Source: Nautilus pompilius (lineage: Eukaryota > Mollusca > Cephalopoda > Nautilida > Nautilidae). From it: DNA of 64,000 nucleotides. The position numbers and the translations under genes were made by a program. Positions within the stretch are counted from its first letter, which is position 1; every line of letters begins with the position of its first letter. The notes beneath the pieces were generated by a model, which was not told the DNA's origin, searched no databases, and saw only the letters and a list, made by a program, of their open reading frames with translations. Where the stretch lies: contig JACATO010000611.1 in assembly GCA_018389105.1 (NCBI GenBank), positions 496,001 through 560,000 on the forward strand. The letters are read 5' to 3'. Positions 43,101 to 47,342 of the stretch are shown here, in pieces.

Positions 43101-45486
43101 AAGAGTCCAAATTTTAAATGGAGAAAAATTACGGGTCATAGCAAGCAAATCAAACATTGGTTTGAGCACTATTTTGAGTTTTACTCTCAACATACTTTAG
43201 AATCTTTTTATAATGGAAAATCTAGATGCAGAATCAAATGAGCATAAACTGAGCCAAGCTATAGATTCTTTAGCAGTGGAAAGGATGGCATGGATTTGCT
43301 TGGTTGGACACCTGCATATCTCTCTTTTTGGTGAAGAAAAGATGCAGTTTACCGGGACATGCGATTCAGATATAAACACCTTGTTAAAGAACATAGGCGA
43401 CAAAGTTGACTACACCAGCTTCCATGGAATCTTTATTCAGTGTCATCAGCAAAACCATTGCCAGAGTTATCCTTAAGAGACTTCAAATACTTGTTGAACA
43501 TTTGCATGAGGAGGCACAGTGTGGCTTCTGTTCAGGAATATCTACAGTGAGCATGATTATTTCTATGACTGTTATAAGAGAAGTGTAGGGAGCAATGTAA
43601 GCCACTCTGTATGGCCTTTGGCAACATCAAATTTTTCCAGTATGAGCAGGAAAGGTCTCTAGAAACTTCTGGAAAAGTTCCCAAACTCCTGATAACCTGA
43701 TTTGTTCATTTCATGAGAATATGCAGTGCACCATACATTTTAACAGCTCAACATCTGACAACTTTGAAATCAGTCTACCTTATTAAGCTCTTTTCTCCTT
43801 ATATATGCCTTTAAATCAGCCACTGAACTAGTTTATCTTTTGTACAAGATCAGGTGGAAAGCTTTACAATATGGCTTGCTCAACCCAAGTACTCTGATTA
43901 GAGAAACTCCTTTTTTGCCACTGTGAAACCAATCTACAAAACCTCATCAGTGGTCTGTTTAATGCACGCACACAATTCTCTCTCACTGTTAGCTTCAAGT
44001 AGACAGTGGTAATGGGGCAACAAGTGATAGAAGAACCTAGATAACAACTCCCTGTAAGTGATTTACAAATACTGCTTCCTGGTCTCCATAGTGATTGAAA
44101 CCTGTCATTAGAAAAGAAACTAAATGTCTGCATTGGAAAAGCTGCTACTCTTTTGTAAGACTGACGAGGTAATCACAGACCAATGAATTAATGCTCCAAA
44201 ACAAGGTGGTGGTGCTGGTTGAAGAGGTTTCTTCTTTCAACACTTTATATGCTTTGTAAAATAAATTGAACAGGAATTTCTTTGCTGAAAGACTTGGTGT
44301 AAAAAGATTTTCTTATACTGTATTCATTCATGACATTTCTGTAAGATCTTAACAATTAGAAGAAAATGTAATGGAAATCCTTGTCTGCTATCCTTAACAG
44401 CTAAGAACTCTGTTTGTATTAACAATTTTTATAAAAAAAACAATCTTATTTTTATTAAAATGTTCTGATTGTTCAAAACCTTACATTCTGAAAGGGCATG
44501 TCGGGTTATGGTTAGAAAGCCTGATCACATGTAGACAGGATAAAATGACCAGGTTAGTTTGAAATATCGAGTATGAACTGTGTTCTTTCATATCTGTTCC
44601 AGAACAGCAGAACAAGAAGAAATAATACGTGAAAAAACAAGAATTCTTTCCATGCTTGAAGTTAGGTCAAAATTTCTTGAGGATGAAAACAAACGTCTCC
44701 AGGAAAAAATAGTATCCCTTAACCAGAGACAGAGCATCTTACAACGAACCAATCAAAAATCAGTAAGTTTGCAATCATCTTAACTTATTTTTAAAAGAAA
44801 TATTACTATGCATACTCTGACGTTAATTTTTAGTTAAATATTTATCAAGACTTCATCAAGTTTGTATAGATAGCATTCAATGATGCTAGAGAGAGAAAGA
44901 ATCTAAATGGAGGGCAGGGATATGTGATGATATGTGTTTGCTTTGTAAATTTCCAGGTTTTATAAATTGAACCTGAAACAAGCCTTAACTGACCATCAAT
45001 ACAATCAGTCCCTGCTGTATCTTTACTCATTCAACTTCGTACACACATTTATTACCAGGAAAAACATTTCACTATCATCGTCTGTGGGTTTCCTCATCAC
45101 TGAAGAGACCAATTTTAGCCCAGTATTTTCCTCAGATCCAGTTGGTGTGTTATTTCAGGTTGTTGATGAAACAAGCAGTACAGTAAATACATTCATAATG
45201 AATGAAATAGTTTTGATTTTTTTATTGTTATAATCTGCTCAGCATGAGAAAATATTTAAATAGATGCTTATTGTAATTTCAGATTTTTCCTCATCAAATG
45301 CCAAAGGACTCTTCTCCAAGTTTTTCATCAGTATTCACAAGTAGTCCAAGAGGTAAAACAGTCTCTCCACAAATTTCTTCTCTTAAAGGTGGAAATGTTT
45401 CTCATCATTCCTCCTTATGTGCTGCACATTATTCAGTGGACAGCTACTTGCACAACTTTGATGTCAGTGACAACTATAATGTCTGA
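3825..45486 (+). CDS. Large coiled-coil protein gene, C-terminal 1312 residues in 21 exons (5' end outside window)
   Basis: Twenty-one exons join with matching phases across 20 GT-AG introns, giving 1312 residues after an incomplete first codon and ending in TGA at 45484-45486. Exons: 3825-4159, 5140-5236, 8046-8191, 9549-9668, 10558-10671, 11455-11871, 16083-16117, 19385-19574, 21429-21521, 23162-23515, 25255-25303, 27904-28616, 32133-32270, 32795-32878, 33396-33503, 34138-34295, 40176-40272, 41098-41261, 41703-41867, 44603-44762, 45283-45486. Residues about 1-1245 are Glu/Lys/Gln/Leu-rich heptads with no membrane segment, a short acidic break near 607-620, and a Ser-rich non-coiled tail at 1246-1312. 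Such proteins usually act as scaffolds or tethers at centrosome, Golgi or cytoskeleton. I infer only that general role. No PACT, GRIP or ankyrin domain is visible in this part, so a pericentrin/AKAP9, golgin or ANKRD26 assignment is not supported. Identity is unassigned; the coding call is strong. Confidence 0.85.
4160..5139 (+). other. Intron 1, no recognisable content
   Basis: AT-rich, GT-AG, no open reading frame of note, no repeat structure that I can see. Confidence 0.7.
5140..5236 (+). CDS. Coiled-coil gene, exon 2 (residues 112-143)
   Basis: The acceptor is TTATTATAG and the donor is AATA|GTAAGT. It enters in phase 0 and leaves in phase 1. It starts IFEYKQETMTLRTALQ and becomes Thr/Asn-rich toward the end, which suggests a short break in the coil. 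Confidence 0.8.
5237..8045 (+). other. Intron 2, partly unassigned repeat-like sequence
   Basis: The first 1.2 kb is plain AT-rich intron. From about 6420 to 7680 the composition becomes less AT-rich and purine-biased on the + strand, with long open stretches on the minus strand (7216-7677). This suggests an old insertion. The translation shows no family that I recognise. Confidence 0.45.
8046..8191 (+). CDS. Coiled-coil gene, exon 3 (residues 144-192)
   Basis: It follows TTTTAG in phase 1, splitting an Asn codon with exon 2, and ends ATGAAG|GTAATT in phase 0. A basic Ser-rich stretch (KHSSQRRSSD) precedes a regular coil (VIEEKTKVESEIVVLKRKI). The RRSS segment would be a plausible phosphorylation site, by inference only. 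Confidence 0.85.
8430..9300 (-). mobile_element. Possible mariner-type DNA transposon relic in intron 3
   Basis: On the minus strand near 8640-8710 the sequence reads IRWPLRSPELTTWMWKEL followed by VNKVQ. This recalls the 'WPxRSPDLTPLDFFLWGxxKxKVY' end of mariner transposases, with about three residues missing. The rest of the block is too damaged to align by eye. Confidence is low. The remainder of intron 3 (8192-9548) is plain AT-rich sequence. Confidence 0.3.
9549..9668 (+). CDS. Coiled-coil gene, exon 4 (residues 193-232)
   Basis: The acceptor is CTCTACAG and the donor GGAG|GTGAGG, both phase 0. All 40 residues are heptad sequence (VEKIEAEAQKERDIQQQL). Confidence 0.87.
9669..11454 (+). 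other. Introns 4 and 5 around exon 10558-10671, no recognisable content
   Basis: Both introns (9669-10557 and 10672-11454) are AT-rich GT-AG introns without repeats or reading frames of interest. Confidence 0.65.
10558..10671 (+). CDS. Coiled-coil gene, exon 5 (residues 233-270)
   Basis: The acceptor is TATTGGTAG and the donor CTGAAG|GTAAGT, both phase 0. It encodes KVVEDLRKEETFLSDQLKD and continues the coil without a break. Confidence 0.86.
11455..11871 (+). CDS. Coiled-coil gene, exon 6 (residues 271-409)
   Basis: The acceptor is TGTTTTTTCAG and the donor GAAAAG|GTAAAA, both phase 0. The 139 residues form one uninterrupted coil rich in Lys, Glu and Asn, with a Cys pair (SLCCNK) in the middle. 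Confidence 0.88.
11872..13857 (+). other. First part of intron 6
   Basis: Plain AT-rich sequence except for a 76-base segment at 12560-12635 whose translation (QLMSADKKLLEQLQAQK) looks like coiled coil and ends at a usable donor (AGAAA|GTAAAC). Its acceptor phase does not fit the flanking exons, so it is not included in the gene model. Confidence 0.5.
13858..15330 (-). mobile_element. hAT transposon relic, GTF2IRD2/FAM200-like transposase
   Basis: Read on the minus strand, pieces of a hAT transposase follow in order. KTFTDEESLKEAFIYSSECL near 15290 matches the 'GKxFxDGEFIKEC' block. IKKFCVNTDCTPAMEEKNRE near 14870 matches the 'TDGAPAMxGKxxGF' block. YHSPEEPLCENFKF near 14770 matches the 'CxIHQEALC' block, and about 110 more residues follow down to 14416. 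Several stops and shifts show it is dead. The 13858-14160 end contains a short G+C-rich patch that may belong to another repeat. Confidence 0.6.
15331..16082 (+). other. Last part of intron 6
   Basis: It contains a poly-T run at about 15402-15417 and otherwise no structure that I recognise. Confidence 0.55.
16083..16117 (+). CDS. Coiled-coil gene, 35-bp micro-exon 7 (residues 410-420)
   Basis: A 35-base exon (KNLEKSNEVHK) lies between a pyrimidine-rich acceptor TTTATCACACAG and the donor AAAAG|GTAATC. It enters in phase 0 and leaves in phase 2. That exactly matches exon 6 before it and exon 8 after it, which would not join in frame without it. It lies between two transposon-filled introns. 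Confidence 0.75.
16912..18298 (+). mobile_element. Tc1-type DNA transposon (about 1.39 kb)
   Basis: The left end begins at 16912 next to a TA dinucleotide and contains TGTGCAAAAGTCTTGCATAA. The right end, around 18270-18298, reads the same motif inverted (TTATGCAACACTTTTGCACA). A second copy of TGTGCAAAAGTGTTG in direct orientation lies at about 17111, as in IR/DR-type Tc1 elements. The outermost bases of the two ends no longer match and the right TA is lost, so the exact borders are approximate. Inside is the transposase pseudogene 17190-18242. It is inserted in intron 7 in the sense orientation of the host gene. Confidence 0.8.
17190..18242 (+). pseudogene. Tc1 family DD34E transposase, inactivated by four in-frame TGA codons
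   Basis: One reading frame of 350 codons runs from ATG 17190 to TGA 18240-18242, typical Tc1 length. The N-terminus is a helix-turn-helix (IADRIGCNQSMISRTLKRW). The catalytic triad is intact: Asp 154 in SDESKF (17649), Asp 243 in QQDNTPIH (17916) and Glu 278 in SPDLNPLENIW (18021), with 34 residues between the last two. The frame has no indel. It is broken only by TGA at 17427, 17634, 17826 and 17970. At least some would be explained by C-to-T change of CGA codons at methylated CpG. The copy therefore looks recent compared with its hAT and Tigger neighbours. Confidence 0.88.
18299..19384 (+). other. Rest of intron 7
   Basis: No recognisable element. Some phrases recur loosely (for example 'actgtacctaatggtgat' near 18945 and 'actgttcctaatggtgataa' near 19060), suggesting a short degenerate tandem repeat at about 18930-19080. 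Confidence 0.4.
19385..19574 (+). CDS. Coiled-coil gene, exon 8 (residues 421-484)
   Basis: It follows GTGAACAG with one base completing an Arg codon and ends CAAAATAAG|GTAAAG in phase 0. The coil reads VKEVDSLKSKLQLTLEEL and so on. The acceptor tract is weak in pyrimidines. Confidence 0.85.
20040..20420 (-). mobile_element. Possible CR1-like LINE 3' fragment in intron 8
   Basis: On the minus strand the translation contains FLVIIVVNEWNKLLMNVVNN. It resembles the 'FFxxRVVxxWNxLPxxVVxA' block at the end of CR1/L2-type reverse transcriptases, preceded by a damaged 'LRGDL'-like segment. Frames are broken. The rest of intron 8 (19575-21428) shows only a (TA)n run at 20429-20445 and plain sequence. 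Confidence 0.4.
21429..21521 (+). CDS. Coiled-coil gene, exon 9 (residues 485-515)
   Basis: The acceptor is GATATCTAG and the donor GCAAAG|GTAAGA, both phase 0. It encodes 31 coil residues (VNSLENKMKLLKDELFDAQ). Confidence 0.85.
22255..22500 (+). repeat. tRNA-derived SINE
   Basis: The head is tRNA-like. An A-box-like TAGTGTCAGGTGG lies at 22261 and a B-box GGGTTCAAATC at 22314-22324, at about tRNA spacing, followed by an unrelated body to roughly 22500. It differs from the SINE at 47.2 kb, so two families are present. It sits in intron 9 (21522-23161), which otherwise shows nothing notable. Confidence 0.6.
23162..23515 (+). CDS. Coiled-coil gene, exon 10 (residues 516-633)
   Basis: The acceptor is TTTGGTTTACAG, and I place the donor at AATTTG|GTAGTG (phase 0) because exon 11 is open only in phase 0. 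About 90 residues are coil. They are followed by an acidic, Gly/Pro-containing break (GIEDEDGEPG) that probably makes a flexible hinge. The donor is weaker than the others, so the exon end is the least certain part. Confidence 0.8.
23516..25254 (+). other. Intron 10, no recognisable content
   Basis: AT-rich sequence with short low-complexity runs only. A C/G-rich stretch near 24730-24820 stands out slightly but has no identifiable structure. Confidence 0.55.
25255..25303 (+). CDS. Coiled-coil gene, exon 11 (residues 634-649)
   Basis: A 49-base exon runs from GCTTTACAG to GTGAAG|GTAAAC, encoding LDGEMTRDKQIRDTCE. It leaves in phase 1, which matches exon 12. It is short, polar and part of the hinge region. 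Confidence 0.76.
25304..26052 (+). other. First part of intron 11, no recognisable content
   Basis: Plain AT-rich intron sequence. The same applies to 27406-27903 after the direct-repeat block. Confidence 0.6.
26053..27405. repeat. 1.35 kb segment flanked by direct repeats in intron 11
   Basis: A sequence beginning ATGGCTGA and containing the identical 25 bases at 26067-26091 and 27352-27376 occurs twice in the same orientation. The similarity continues afterwards (TGCTACATCAC), with 12 bases missing from the left copy. About 1.29 kb separates the copies. Minus-strand open stretches between them (26298-26519, 26654-26863) are unassigned. This may be a solo insertion between duplicated ends, or two copies of one repeat. 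Confidence 0.5.
27904..28616 (+). CDS. Coiled-coil gene, exon 12, largest exon (residues 650-887)
   Basis: The acceptor is CTGTTTTTAG in phase 1 and the donor AACATG|GTAAGT in phase 0. The 237 residues are very rich in Gln, Glu and Lys. A loose internal repeat recurs about every 30-35 residues: LEREKSVSAQQL, LEREKIHAAQME, LERERSQSAKLE, VEREKLHTCQLQ, LEKENLQVVLVE. This looks like repeat expansion inside a coil. Confidence 0.9.
29283..29470 (+). mobile_element. Tc1-type transposase 3' fragment in intron 12
   Basis: In one frame with several stops the sequence reads SADLNPNEHL, then after a gap REWI, IP, IWIKHYEVYVNSFKQ. The first block matches the 'SPDLNPIEHLW' motif that carries the third catalytic residue of Tc1 transposases. 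The rest matches the usual 'EEWxxIPxxxIxxL' tail. It is much more decayed than the 16.9-18.3 kb copy and not a duplicate of it. Confidence 0.5.
29471..32132 (+). other. Rest of intron 12, no confident content
   Basis: It includes moderately complex sequence at 29500-30500 that may be old repeat, and plain AT-rich DNA after that. A 99-codon open stretch at 30644-30943 is hydrophobic AT-rich translation and not convincing. The first part (28617-29282) is also plain. Confidence 0.5.
32133..32270 (+). CDS. Coiled-coil gene, exon 13 (residues 888-933)
   Basis: The acceptor is TTATTTTCAG and the donor ACACAG|GTATGT, both phase 0. The coil reads QTKLDVEKLETQLQVETRL. Confidence 0.87.
32795..32878 (+). 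CDS. Coiled-coil gene, exon 14 (residues 934-961)
   Basis: The acceptor is ATTTCCCAG and the donor GAAAAG|GTGAGG, both phase 0. It encodes 28 coil residues (AYDDLKSQVENNIALE and onward). Confidence 0.87.
33396..33503 (+). CDS. Coiled-coil gene, exon 15 (residues 962-997)
   Basis: The acceptor is TTCTTTCAG and the donor CAAAAG|GTAGAT, both phase 0. It encodes 36 residues (KSLSSRQVEELFSQKSANQD and onward), coil with a Ser-rich start. Confidence 0.85.
34138..34295 (+). CDS. Coiled-coil gene, exon 16 (residues 998-1049)
   Basis: The acceptor is TTTTCTTGTAG and the donor CACAG|GTGAGT in phase 2. The coil (MEQVHLDQEEVSSLLQG, then LELAELRPVKSQLQEKR) contains one Pro, a probable local kink. It is followed by the longest intron of the gene (5.9 kb), which is filled with transposon relics. 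Confidence 0.87.
34320..35980 (-). mobile_element. hAT transposon relic, GTF2IRD2/FAM200-like transposase
   Basis: On the minus strand, LHCIIHQQLLSNK at about 35220, FLSEIEAEYGDILYQTVIRW and LNQGRVLK at about 35040-35110 match the conserved core of this hAT lineage ('CIIHQEALC', 'EIEAEYGDVLYHTEVRWLSRGRVL'). Upstream at 35690-35970, a Cys-containing piece and NIRRHHYAIITK-like sequence match the N-terminal zinc-finger region ('NLRRHYxTKH'). The sequence is broken many times. It is the same lineage as the 13.9-15.3 kb relic, but its 222-base core is better preserved. Confidence 0.7.
36340..37852 (-). mobile_element. Tigger (pogo) DNA transposon relic
   Basis: The transposase core at 36509-36694 on the minus strand reads LLDNAPGYPVNLDDLSENVQ, then VILLPSNTTCLLQPMDQ, the signature 'LLDNAPGHP...LPPNTTSLLQPMDQ' of Tigger transposases. 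Upstream pieces up to about 37550 fit the N-terminal DNA-binding part, with stops. An inverted-repeat end, CAGGGAGACTTCGCTTTTCA, starts at 37852 on the minus strand beside TA. The opposite end was not found. It lies in intron 16. Confidence 0.8.
38023..38036. repeat. Poly-C tract (14 C)
   Basis: A pure run of 14 cytosines between two transposon relics. It is unusual in this AT-rich sequence and a likely spot for assembly or length error. Confidence 0.95.
38040..39520 (-). mobile_element. hAT transposon relic, DUF4371/ZMYM1-like transposase
   Basis: On the minus strand, in order and with frame breaks: a Leu/Glu block with LSEHGLYFRGDNETVSS at about 39100, YSTPDISHVDQPTIIAYRS near 38850, LEINPLVEWIL near 38690 and SAQSLNLVGVTSVNCCF near 38650. 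These match the DUF4371 and RNase-H-like core of hAT transposases ('LAFRGxxE', 'STPDISHxDQL', 'AHSLNLVG'). It is highly decayed, and its copy of the blocks differs from the 50.7-55.5 kb element. Confidence 0.7.
39521..41097 (+). other. End of intron 16 and intron 17, no further recognisable content
   Basis: 39521-40175 and 40273-41097 on either side of exon 17 are AT-rich and show no element. Intron 18 (41262-41702) is likewise empty. Confidence 0.55.
40176..40272 (+). CDS. Coiled-coil gene, exon 17 (residues 1050-1082)
   Basis: The acceptor is TGTCTTTGTAG, with one base completing a Ser codon with exon 16. The donor is GATTTG|GTAAGA in phase 0. It encodes ALLQKSVEQLKRELNCMKN, then an Asn/Ser-rich non-coiled end. 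Confidence 0.84.
41098..41261 (+). CDS. Coiled-coil gene, exon 18 (residues 1083-1136)
   Basis: The acceptor run AAGCAGTCAG holds closely spaced AGs. I chose CAG|TCAGAT, which keeps phase 0. AAG|CAG would add one Gln in frame. The donor is TTCAAG|GTATAA in phase 2. The coil ends in a basic stretch (KKLRIRTKFLRS). Confidence 0.85.
41703..41867 (+). CDS. Coiled-coil gene, exon 19 (residues 1137-1191)
   Basis: The acceptor is ATTTCTCATAG and the donor TCAAA|GTATGC in phase 2. The coil reads EVYNEERSRLQEQLMHMGED and so on. Reading through the donor reaches a stop within about 8 codons, which supports splicing here. Confidence 0.86.
42440..44180 (+). mobile_element. LINE (non-LTR retrotransposon) relic, endonuclease to reverse transcriptase
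   Basis: Pieces appear in family order on the + strand with frame changes. DIAILQETRLTD near 42550 is the apurinic endonuclease start. GELKGMYEGIKKALG near 43060 is the linker. ENLDAESNEHKLSQAIDSLA at 43216 and WNLYSVISKTIARVILKRL near 43430, followed by EEAQCGFCSGIST, are RT fingers. SFHENMQCTI near 43700, NLISGLFNARTQFSLTVSF near 43950 and NLSLEKKLNVCIGKAATLL near 44110 are RT palm to thumb. The catalytic 'FADD' region is replaced by damaged sequence. It sits in intron 19. Confidence 0.75.
44603..44762 (+). CDS. Coiled-coil gene, exon 20 (residues 1192-1245)
   Basis: The acceptor is TATCTGTTCCAG and the donor AAATCA|GTAAGT in phase 0. This is the last coil segment (TAEQEEIIREKTRILSMLEV). 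The preceding intron contains the LINE relic. Confidence 0.87.
44763..45282 (+). other. Intron 20, no recognisable content
   Basis: AT-rich GT-AG intron. The open stretch at 44967-45233 has no recognisable features. Confidence 0.65.
45283..45486 (+). CDS. Coiled-coil gene, terminal exon 21 (residues 1246-1312, stop)
   Basis: It follows TTGTAATTTCAG in phase 0 and ends with TGA at 45484-45486. It encodes a Ser/Pro-rich tail without heptads (IFPHQMPKDSSPSFSSVFTS at its start, FDVSDNYNV at the end). The tail may be a regulatory or docking segment; I recognise no named domain in it. Confidence 0.83.
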   Translation: MFPHQMPKDSSPSFSSVFTSSPRGKTVSPQISSLKGGNVSHHSSLCAAHYSVDSYLHNFDVSDNYNV

Positions 45487-45717
45487 CACCTTGCTTCCAT
45501 TTACATATTGGACAAACTTTAGCTATCTGTGATATACAAATAGTTTTTACTTTTATCAATCTCCACATAGTTTAGATTTTGTTTACTAGATTCTATACCT
45601 TATTTAAGAGAGCTATATTCTGTATGGTGGCACAATTTGTTTTCTTAAAAGAAGTCTGTTTGTAGATCATGCAGCTGCATGATAATGGTAAAAATACACT
45701 TCATCTGCTACCTCATA

Positions 45718-45723
45718 AATAAA
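45718..45723 (+). terminator. Candidate polyadenylation signal of coiled-coil gene
   Basis: This is the first AATAAA after the stop, 232 bases downstream, inside the run CATAAATAAAAG. Another AATAAA lies near 48320 and could serve a longer 3' UTR. Hexamers are common in AT-rich DNA, so the real cleavage site is not fixed by this alone. Confidence 0.45.
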
Positions 45724-47189
45724 AGAGATGCTGTTTTTAGCAGTTATAAATCATAAATTAATGAAAAAATCTTTCATTTATGATACATATCTTTTTCTAT
45801 GCAGAATTTGTTGGATTTCTCTTTTGGAGTGATTTGTTACATTAGGGTGCAGTCATTGAACATCTATCACTTTCACCCGTAGAGTCCTTGTTAGCATCAG
45901 ATTGATGGCAGATAGAGGTATTTAGATTCCGGCACTCGTGTTATACCGAAATTACAAATTTTTCAATTTTTGAAAAACAACATTTATTGACTTGTAGAGC
46001 AGAGGTAATTTTATTATTCTGCTTTTTGTATAAAATTCTCATTTAGGATACCCCATTTTTGCAAAATTACAATTGATCTGTAAAAATTAACATTTTAAAA
46101 TAAAATAATTTATGACAGGAAAAGCAAAAAGAACTGTTATAGAATCCAAGAGAGGATGAGGGTTTTATCTCAAGGTCAAAAGATCTGATTGGATTTTTAG
46201 ATATGTGGGGTCTCACAAAGACTAATAAACTAGTATAGACAAATCACTAGACTATTTTCAAGACAGTTTAATAAAATATGCAAAAATCTATTTTTCTACT
46301 TTAAATGGTGATTGTGTATCTAGACAGCAATTATCCAATGCTCAGGGGTGGTTCTGTTAAAAGAGAGAGCAAAATGAACACCATTAATACTTTTATAGTT
46401 TAGTTTAGACTGATTACAAAACAAAACTTTGGTCACACTGTGGAACCGGTTTTTGTTTCTACTATGCACAACCTTGAAAGCTGTTTATCTTTAATTCTTA
46501 TGAAACGGTTCATTTCCTGCAGTTCTCATTGTTGGTTTACTTATACCATCTGTATCCTTTGTGTATTGTGATGTTATCGTAGAACTTAATCTGCAGTGGT
46601 ATTCGTGTTTTTTGACAAAATTATTGTATAAAATACAATCCCAATCTTTTGAGAAACTTTATAATTACTGTTTGTTTTTTGTACATTCCCATAGTCCACA
46701 GAGTGTTTTTCTGGGTCGCCACAATGCAGTCTTTTTAAAAAGTCTCTCTTTGAATGGCAGCTTGAGAGTTGCTTCTTTTGACTAATAATGGTGCAAGATG
46801 TTTTCAGACGAAGAACTAATCTTTATCAGTTATAGAAAATGGTTTGTCAGAGCTTCTGAAGTTTACTGTTGTGGCAGGATTAATATAAACTTCTAGCAAA
46901 ATATACTCAAATTCTTTCCTTCTTTCTTAGTTTTGGTTATAGTTTCAGACTTCACCAATTGGAAGAAAAGGACAAAAGAGTAGGTTGTGTTATGGTGTAG
47001 CTTAATATTTTCATCTTTCCGTTTTCATTGCTTAGTTAATTGCCAAAGTAATGATTCAGAAAATATTATTATAATTTAGATATTTTTCCAAGTGTTTTAT
47101 TATTATAACTTTTTTTTACAAAAATTATTACATTACTGATAATAGATGTAGATAACCTTAAAACATTATTTTTTCAGAGTTGGCAGGGG
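45724..47189. other. 3' flank of the coiled-coil gene
   Basis: AT-rich sequence, possibly 3' UTR in part. No element or reading frame that I can support. Confidence 0.5.
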
Positions 47190-47342
47190 GGAAAGGTAAG
47201 TGAATGTCAGCCTCCTGTACAGCTGTTTAAAGCTTTTGGGCTCTCAGCAGCAGCACACACCTCTGACCCCACCGGGGATTGAACCCACAACCCTCGGGTT
47301 CACAAGCTAACTTGCTACCCGTTAGGCCACGCCGCTGGTCTA
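47190..47342 (-). repeat. tRNA-derived SINE
   Basis: On the minus strand the head reads GGCGTGGCCTAACGGGTAG. Box A (TGGCCTAACGG) maps to 47319-47329 and box B (GGTTCAATCC) to 47276-47285, with tRNA-like spacing. The body continues to about 47190. It is not a functional tRNA gene, because the 3' acceptor half is not complementary to the start. It lies in the convergent intergenic region. Confidence 0.75.

Noticed and set aside
45283..45486. PACT or GRIP domain at the C-terminus of the coiled-coil protein
   Set aside because: The terminal exon is Ser/Pro-rich and lacks the Trp/Arg and aromatic patterns of either domain, so assignment to pericentrin/AKAP9 or a golgin is not supported.
47190..47342. 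tRNA gene on the minus strand
   Set aside because: A and B boxes are present but no acceptor-stem pairing and no 3' tRNA half with proper folding. It is a SINE head.
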